Of a stretch of 43,958 bases of DNA, positions 39,638 through 43,958 are shown in pieces. The first letter of the stretch is position 1; the number at the start of each line of letters is the position of its first letter. A program made the position numbers and the translations under genes. Origin of the DNA: Lachnospiraceae bacterium (GTDB taxonomy: Bacteria; Bacillota; Clostridia; Lachnospirales; Lachnospiraceae); assembly GCA_017436865.1 (NCBI GenBank), contig JAFSCH010000083.1, positions 1 to 43,958 on the forward strand, read 5' to 3'. The notes under the pieces were generated by a model, which did no database searches, was not told where the DNA came from, and saw only the letters and a list, made by a program, of their open reading frames with translations.

Positions 39638-39991
39638 TTATTCTTCAAATGAATTTGTTTCTACTACTGTTCCATCTCTCCAAATTCTTTCTAAATCATA
39701 GAATGGACGACTTTCTTTATCAAAAACATGAACAACAAAGTCGCTATAATCCATCAGAATCCAATTAGCACTATTATAACCTTCTACTTGCTTTGCATAT
39801 ACGCCTTCACGTCCAAGTTTTTCGTTTACGTTATCTGCTAATGCCTGAACTTGACTTTTGTTGGTTCCGTTTGTAATAATGAAATAATCTGCAACGGAAG
39901 AAATTTCACCAATTTGAATAACCTTGATGTTTTCTGCTTTTTTATCTTCTAATGCATCAATTACGGTCTTAATACTCTTTTCAATATTCAT
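39638..39991 (-). CDS. rsfS: Ribosome silencing factor RsfS
   Basis: 117 residues from the ATG at 39991, which has AAAGAGG 8 bp upstream; a longer TTG-initiated frame covers that site and is rejected. Family blocks: IKVIQIGEISSVADYFIITNGTNKSQVQALADNV, VEGYNSANWILMDYSDFVVHVFDKESRPFYDLERIW. RsfS binds L14 and keeps ribosomal subunits apart during starvation. It is the last gene of the obgE-yhbY-nadD-yqeK-rsfS cluster. Confidence 0.95.
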   Translation of the reverse strand: MNIEKSIKTVIDALEDKKAENIKVIQIGEISSVADYFIITNGTNKSQVQALADNVNEKLGREGVYAKQVEGYNSANWILMDYSDFVVHVFDKESRPFYDLERIWRDGTVVETNSFEE

Positions 39992-40053
39992 GATATATTC
40001 CTCTTTCAAAAATAAAGAATAAATAACAATACAATATAAGCCTTATTGATAGC

Positions 40054-40629
40054 TTATACATTGTTATAGCTGTCATAAGTTTTTTGCGTCATAGGATCAA
40101 AAGGCTTGTTACTTTTTTGAAGGTAATTAATCGTATTTACAAGAATTGCTCTCATAGCCATATCTAAATCTTCAAACGCAAGCTTTCTGATATAATCCAA
40201 ATCCGGAATCGGTTTTCTGGATGGCTCGATATAGTCAGCAATAAAGATAATCTTCTCCAAGGTAGACATTTCTGGGCGTCCGGTTGTATGCCAAATAATT
40301 GCATTTAAAATATCGTCATCTTCAATACCAAATTTTGATTTTGCAATATGAGCACCTACTTTTCCATGTAATAGAAATGTATTTTCTGCCTCTATGCTTG
40401 TATATGAAATGTTATTTTTGTCACATATACGGATCTTCTTACCATTGTCCATATTTTTTGCACAGTCATGAAGTAATCCTGCTAACTCTGCCTTTTTGAT
40501 AAAATCAGAGTTTGTGGTATCTGGATTGTATTTCATTGCCATTGCAGTAGCTGTGTAAGCTACACCTAATGTATGCTGATAACGCTCTTTGGTCAGATTT
40601 TTTTTTAAATATTTTTTAATCTTCTTCAT
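40054..40629 (-). CDS. yqeK: YqeK-type HD-domain diadenosine tetraphosphatase
   Basis: 191 residues. HD motifs: RYQHTLGVAYTA, LAGLLHDCAKN (the HD pair), HGKVGAHIAK, NAIIWHTTGRPEMSTLEKIIFIADYIEPSR. Proteins of this family split symmetrical dinucleoside tetraphosphates such as Ap4A. It overlaps nadD by 14 bp, with which it is commonly coupled or fused. Confidence 0.94.
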   Translation of the reverse strand: MKKIKKYLKKNLTKERYQHTLGVAYTATAMAMKYNPDTTNSDFIKKAELAGLLHDCAKNMDNGKKIRICDKNNISYTSIEAENTFLLHGKVGAHIAKSKFGIEDDDILNAIIWHTTGRPEMSTLEKIIFIADYIEPSRKPIPDLDYIRKLAFEDLDMAMRAILVNTINYLQKSNKPFDPMTQKTYDSYNNV

Positions 40630-41224
40630 ATAAGTGCTCCTGTAAAATGTATTTTTCTACTTTCTCAGGCACTAATTCGGAAATGGATTGATGATTCTTT
40701 ACTCTATTTCTGATATCAGTGGACGAAATATCAATTTTAGGCATATTTAAATACAAAATATTAGCACCCTTTTGAGTTAGTTCAGCACCTTTTTTCTTAA
40801 TATCTGCCATGTCGTAATCATCTCGTACCATACAGATTAAGGTGGATAATTGAAATATTATTTCGGGATTTCTCCATTTTTCGATATAGAAAAGAGAATC
40901 TGCACCCATAATAAAATAATATTGAATATCCGGATTTTGCTGAGTTAACTGTTGTAAGGTTTCACTGGTATAAGTATTACCAGGTCTTTCAACTTCTATT
41001 GTAGACAATTCAAAATATGGAACCGATTCAATTGCCTTTGAAACCATCGTAACACGCCTTGAATTGTCTAAAACATGCTGTTTCATATAAGACTTTCCGC
41101 TAGGCATAAAGAGTATTATATCTAACGAAAAAGCCTTATATGCGGCATCTGCAAGTGCTAAATGTCCATTATGAATTGGATTAAAGGTTCCACCCATAAT
41201 GCCTATTTTCCTTGTTTGTTCCAT
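40616..41224 (-). CDS. nadD: Nicotinate-nucleotide adenylyltransferase NadD
   Basis: 202 residues. Nucleotidyltransferase motif GIMGGTFNPIHNGHL at 8-22 (the HxGH pair) and C-terminal ISSTDIRNRV. It makes deamido-NAD from nicotinate mononucleotide and ATP. It sits in the conserved order yhbY-nadD-yqeK-rsfS. Confidence 0.96.
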   Translation of the reverse strand: MEQTRKIGIMGGTFNPIHNGHLALADAAYKAFSLDIILFMPSGKSYMKQHVLDNSRRVTMVSKAIESVPYFELSTIEVERPGNTYTSETLQQLTQQNPDIQYYFIMGADSLFYIEKWRNPEIIFQLSTLICMVRDDYDMADIKKKGAELTQKGANILYLNMPKIDISSTDIRNRVKNHQSISELVPEKVEKYILQEHLYEED

Positions 41225-41259
41225 AAATATCTCCTTGAATGAAAGGAAAATATGGTAGA

Positions 41260-41550
41260 TTACTTAGGTAAAACAATCTTTGGATTTTCCTTGAATGGTT
41301 TATACAAAACAAATTTTTTGCCAATAACCTGAACAACCTGCGAACGTGTTCTTTCTGCAACTACATTTGCGATTTCTTTTGGATCATCAAGGCAGTTTTT
41401 GAGAACGGCAATTTTAACTAATTCTCTTGTGTTAAATACTTCACCGATTGCTTCTATATTTTCCGGTGTAACGGATGACTTTCCAATCTGGAAAACCGGA
41501 TCAATATTCATGGCAAGTCCCTTTAAATAGGCTCTCTGTTTACTTGTCAT
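41260..41550 (-). CDS. yhbY: YhbY/CRM-domain ribosome assembly RNA-binding protein
   Basis: 96 residues from the ATG at 41550, which has GGAGGAAA 6 bp upstream; a codon five residues earlier overlaps that site. CRM fold: TSKQRAYLKGLAMNIDPVFQIGKSSVT, LVKIAVLKNC, VVQVIGKKFVLYKP, with the GK-containing loop that contacts RNA. Associated with 50S subunit precursors. It is 9 bp from the end of obgE. Confidence 0.94.
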   Translation of the reverse strand: MTSKQRAYLKGLAMNIDPVFQIGKSSVTPENIEAIGEVFNTRELVKIAVLKNCLDDPKEIANVVAERTRSQVVQVIGKKFVLYKPFKENPKIVLPK

Positions 41551-41573
41551 ATGTGTTTCCTCCATGATTTATT

Positions 41574-42869
41574 CTATTTATAATAGTTAAAGGCAAGACC
41601 ATACATACGAACGGTATCACCTTCCTGAATTCCTAATGCTTCTAATTCGTCAAGAATACCATTGTCCTTAAGGAAGTGCTGGAAAAACTTGAAGCCTTTT
41701 TCAGATTCAAGGTTTGTATAGCCAAGCATTTTCTCAATACGAGGACCTTCAACAACGTACTCATTATCTTTTGCATTGTATTCAACGGTATAAGGTTCAT
41801 TACCGGTTACAATCTCAGTATCTGGATTGAATTCTGACTCAAATACAGTTGGTGGCTCATTGATTTCTGCTAAAAGACCATTTACGTAATATAAAAGCTC
41901 TTTCATTCCTTCTCCAGAAACAGCCGAAATAGGAAATACCTTCATTCCCTTTGGTTCAAATTCATCACGAATCTTCTGAACGGGATCTATGCCACTACCA
42001 TCATCAAAAATCGCATCTACTTTATTAGCAGCAATAACCTGTGGACGTTTTGCAATATCCTCGTTATATGCTTCTAATTCCCTGTTAATTGTATAAATAT
42101 CTTCTACAGGATCTCTTCCCTCTGTAGATGCCGCATCTACAAGATGAATAAGAACTTTAGTTCTTTCAATGTGACGTAAGAATTCGTGGCCAAGACCAAT
42201 TCCTTCAGATGCTCCTTCGATTAATCCTGGAATATCTGCAATAACAAAGCCTTTACTACCGTCTAAATCTACAACTCCAAGGTGCGGATTTAATGTTGTA
42301 AAATGATAATTGGCAATCTTAGGTCTTGCATTGGATACACGAGATAATAAGGTTGATTTTCCTACATTAGGAAAACCAACAAGTCCAACGTCAGCAATAA
42401 CCTTCAATTCAAGGAAAAGATTTAATTCCTTAGAAGGTTGTCCAGGCTGTGCGTATTTTGGAGCCTGCATTGTTGAGGTTGCGTAATGCTGGTTACCGTT
42501 ACCGCCTTTACCGCCGGATAAAATAACCTGTCTACGGTTATCACCGGACATATCAGCAATAATCTTGCCAGATTCTAATTCTTTAATAACAGTACCTTGT
42601 GGAATCTTGATAATAATATCTTCACCGTTTTTACCACGGCAATTCTTCTTACCACCATTTTCTCCATCCTGGGCACAATATTTTCTTATATGTCTAAAGT
42701 CTGTAAGTGTATTCAGACCTTCATCTACTTCAAAAATAACGCTTCCGCCATGACCGCCGTCACCGCCATCTGGTCCACCGTTTGGCACATATTTTTCTCT
42801 TCGGAAGGAAACATGACCGTCGCCGCCTTTACCACTTCTTATATATATTTTGGCTCTATCTGCAAACAT
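41574..42869 (-). CDS. obgE: GTPase ObgE/CgtA
   Basis: 431 residues. N-terminal glycine-rich Obg fold (IYIRSGKGGDGHVSFRREK, PNGGPDGGDGGHGGSVIF), G domain from ~160 (GFPNVGKSTLLSRVS, YHFTTLNPHLGVV, DIPGLIEGASEGIGLG, NKVD) and a C-terminal OCT domain (~355-425; VEGPRIEKMLGYTN, EGDTVRM). It takes part in 50S assembly and stress control. It is separated from rpmA by a hairpin, so it may have its own promoter or receive partial readthrough. Confidence 0.96.
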   Translation of the reverse strand: MFADRAKIYIRSGKGGDGHVSFRREKYVPNGGPDGGDGGHGGSVIFEVDEGLNTLTDFRHIRKYCAQDGENGGKKNCRGKNGEDIIIKIPQGTVIKELESGKIIADMSGDNRRQVILSGGKGGNGNQHYATSTMQAPKYAQPGQPSKELNLFLELKVIADVGLVGFPNVGKSTLLSRVSNARPKIANYHFTTLNPHLGVVDLDGSKGFVIADIPGLIEGASEGIGLGHEFLRHIERTKVLIHLVDAASTEGRDPVEDIYTINRELEAYNEDIAKRPQVIAANKVDAIFDDGSGIDPVQKIRDEFEPKGMKVFPISAVSGEGMKELLYYVNGLLAEINEPPTVFESEFNPDTEIVTGNEPYTVEYNAKDNEYVVEGPRIEKMLGYTNLESEKGFKFFQHFLKDNGILDELEALGIQEGDTVRMYGLAFNYYK

Positions 42870-42897
42870 AAATTTTAACCTTTCTATTAGCTTTTAT

Positions 42898-42928
42898 ATG
42901 AAAAGGCTTCAGGTGTACCTGAAGCCTT
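42898..42928 (-). terminator. Terminator between rpmA and obgE
   Basis: AAGGCTTCAGGT (42903-42914) and ACCTGAAGCCTT (42917-42928) are a perfect 12-bp inverted repeat. Read on the minus strand, TTTTC follows directly. It separates the ribosomal protein operon from obgE, perhaps incompletely. Confidence 0.8.
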
Positions 42929-42966
42929 AATACATTCGTAACTATAGGATAAAACTTAAAAAAGTC

Positions 42967-43254
42967 TTATTTCTCCTCTACAGGATATACGGAAGCCTGT
43001 TTCTTATCTCTTCCTTTTCTCTCGAATCTGAGTACACCATCAACTAATGCGAATAATGTATCATCTCCGCCTCTACCAACATTAACGCCTGGATGAATCT
43101 TTGTTCCACGCTGTCTATATAAAATGTTGCCTGCCTTTACGAACTGACCGTCTGCTCTTTTTGCACCTAATCTCTTGGATTCGGAATCTCTACCGTTCTT
43201 AGTAGAACCTACACCTTTCTTATGAGCAAAAAACTGAAGGTTTAATTTCATCAT
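42967..43254 (-). CDS. rpmA: 50S ribosomal protein L27 with cleavable N-terminal extension
   Basis: 95 residues. It begins [18 protein letters not shown]: Firmicutes L27 carries the leader LNLQFFA, which Prp removes so that the exposed HKKG tail can reach the peptidyl transferase centre. The rest is typical L27 ([25 protein letters not shown]). The RBS GAGGAGGTG lies across the end of prp, whose product cleaves this protein. Confidence 0.97.
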   Translation of the reverse strand: MMKLNLQFFAHKKGVGSTKNGRDSESKRLGAKRADGQFVKAGNILYRQRGTKIHPGVNVGRGGDDTLFALVDGVLRFERKGRDKKQASVYPVEEK

Positions 43255-43258
43255 GGTT

Positions 43259-43588
43259 TTACACCTCCTCGAATCTGAGTTTTAAATATTTCTTGCCACC
43301 TTGTTGAACAATACTTTCTAAACCCAATATCATCGAATCTAACAAAAGCTTTGATTTCTCATTACATGCCTGCGTAAAACGACAGTCTATGTAACCCGTG
43401 TTCTCGTCAGACTTAACACTCATCTCCTGTCCAGCAAGCTCTTCAAGAGAATTAATAGTATTAATAACAAGAATAGAAATGGAAGCACATATAATATCCT
43501 TACCGGATACTGCATAGCCTGCATGACCCTTACAAGTAAAACCTTCGTAGATTTCATGATCAGATTTATAAATGGTAACTGTAGTCAT
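43259..43588 (-). CDS. prp: Ribosomal-processing cysteine protease Prp
   Basis: 109 residues (YsxB family). The catalytic pair H22 (KGHAGYA) and C34 ([10 protein letters not shown]) are at the same positions as described for the Staphylococcus aureus enzyme. It removes the L27 N-terminal leader. It is encoded between rplU and rpmA, only 4 bp from its substrate gene. Confidence 0.95.
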   Translation of the reverse strand: MTTVTIYKSDHEIYEGFTCKGHAGYAVSGKDIICASISILVINTINSLEELAGQEMSVKSDENTGYIDCRFTQACNEKSKLLLDSMILGLESIVQQGGKKYLKLRFEEV

Positions 43589-43611
43589 ATTAACGAAACC
43601 AATAACATTTA

Positions 43612-43917
43612 TTAAGCGTTGATCTTATCAATCTTAACCTGTGTGTATGCTTGTCTATGACCGTTCTTCTTGTGATAGCCTGTCTTTCTCTTATACTTGT
43701 AAACGATAACCTTCTTGCCTCTTCCCTGCTCCATAACAGTAGCTGTTACAGTTGCAGAAGCAACGTCTGCGCCTACCTTAAGAGAATCATTGCTAACAGC
43801 AATAACCTTGTCAAAAGTTACAGTGCTTCCAGCTTCAGCATTAAGCTTTTCAACCTTAATAACATCACCTTCGGAAACCTTGTACTGCTTTCCACCTGTT
43901 GCAATAATTGCGTACAT
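43612..43917 (-). CDS. rplU: 50S ribosomal protein L21
   Basis: 101 residues: [25 protein letters not shown] at the N-terminus and [32 protein letters not shown] at the RNA-binding C-terminus. First gene of the rplU-prp-rpmA operon. RBS TAGGAGGTG lies 5 bp before the ATG. Confidence 0.97.
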   Translation of the reverse strand: MYAIIATGGKQYKVSEGDVIKVEKLNAEAGSTVTFDKVIAVSNDSLKVGADVASATVTATVMEQGRGKKVIVYKYKRKTGYHKKNGHRQAYTQVKIDKINA

Positions 43918-43958
43918 ATTGCACCTCCTAAAAAATTACTCGCTAGCTTCGGTAATGT
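43918..43958 (-). promoter_or_regulatory. Start of rplU leader, truncated by window edge
   Basis: 41 bases upstream of rplU, with the RBS and a T-run. Firmicutes rplU transcripts often carry an autoregulatory L21 leader; only its last bases could be present, so I cannot confirm it. Confidence 0.3.

Noticed and set aside
43918-43958. Complete L21 autoregulatory leader
   Set aside because: Only 41 bases lie inside the window; not enough to identify the structure.
1-43958. CRISPR arrays, rRNA or tRNA genes, intact insertion sequences
   Set aside because: No regularly spaced direct repeats, no rRNA signatures, no tRNA cloverleaf and no transposase gene were found on either strand.

Overview
The window is AT-rich chromosomal DNA of a Gram-positive Clostridia-type bacterium, most likely Lachnospiraceae. 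Support for this: an L27 with the cleavable Firmicutes N-terminal extension next to its protease Prp; a radC-mreBCD-mrdA-minCDE-rodA-mgsA cluster; a lexA gene divergent from a LysM division-inhibitor-like gene with Bacillus-type LexA boxes; strong AGGAGG ribosome binding sites; and sigma-A-like promoters. The family assignment is inference; no rRNA gene is present.

Layout. (1) 1-5900: right end of a prophage or phage-tail island: a truncated tail protein, a small tail protein, a large glycoside-hydrolase-like receptor or tail protein, 0.8 kb of AT-rich DNA with tiny ORFs, then a holin and a GH25 endolysin with peptidoglycan-binding repeats. (2) 6000-17460: miaB, a SulP anion transporter, mutS, mutL, miaA, a PLP enzyme of the methionine gamma-lyase-like (YnbB) family, and radC. 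MiaA and MiaB act in sequence on tRNA A37; MutS and MutL form the mismatch repair pair. (3) 17477-27176: a cell-shape and division operon: a divergent mreB, mreC, mreD, a PBP2 with a ~240-residue insertion, minC, minD, minE, rodA, mgsA and a lipoprotein D,D-carboxypeptidase. (4) 27373-33378: a small P-loop protein, an orphan HlyD-like adaptor, a YggS-family PLP protein, sepF, aroB, lspA and an RluA-family pseudouridine synthase. (5) 33379-38176: a repeat-rich intergenic region, a cytidylate-kinase-like protein, an AI-2E-type transporter on the minus strand, a second mobile-element insertion, a TtcA-like PP-loop protein and a XerS-like recombinase. (6) 38228-39411: an SOS pair, lexA and a LysM inhibitor gene, sharing a promoter region with LexA boxes. 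(7) 39638-43917, minus strand: rsfS, yqeK, nadD, yhbY, obgE, then rpmA, prp and rplU, a ribosome-assembly and NAD cluster.

The most unusual content lies between genes. Three copies of a ~88-bp repeat (27845, 33382, 33474) share one plan: a conserved ~31-bp core, a variable perfect hairpin, a second variable perfect hairpin, then a T-run. The stem sequences differ between copies but pairing is kept. A fourth, decayed copy (33599) is split by a 108-bp palindromic MITE-like element flanked by the exact 8-bp direct repeat AATAAAGA; intact copy B supplies the empty site. A second, 131-bp element with related ends (GTAACTATTCAG versus GTTACTGTTCAC) sits at 36185-36315, flanked by the 8-bp repeat CATTTGTT. 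No transposase lies in the window, so both look non-autonomous.

Other points of note: two aspartates conserved in methylglyoxal synthase, one of them the proposed catalytic base, are replaced by glutamate; a LexA box lies inside the spacer of a perfect-consensus promoter of the LysM inhibitor gene; and the prophage lysis cassette abuts the miaB promoter.
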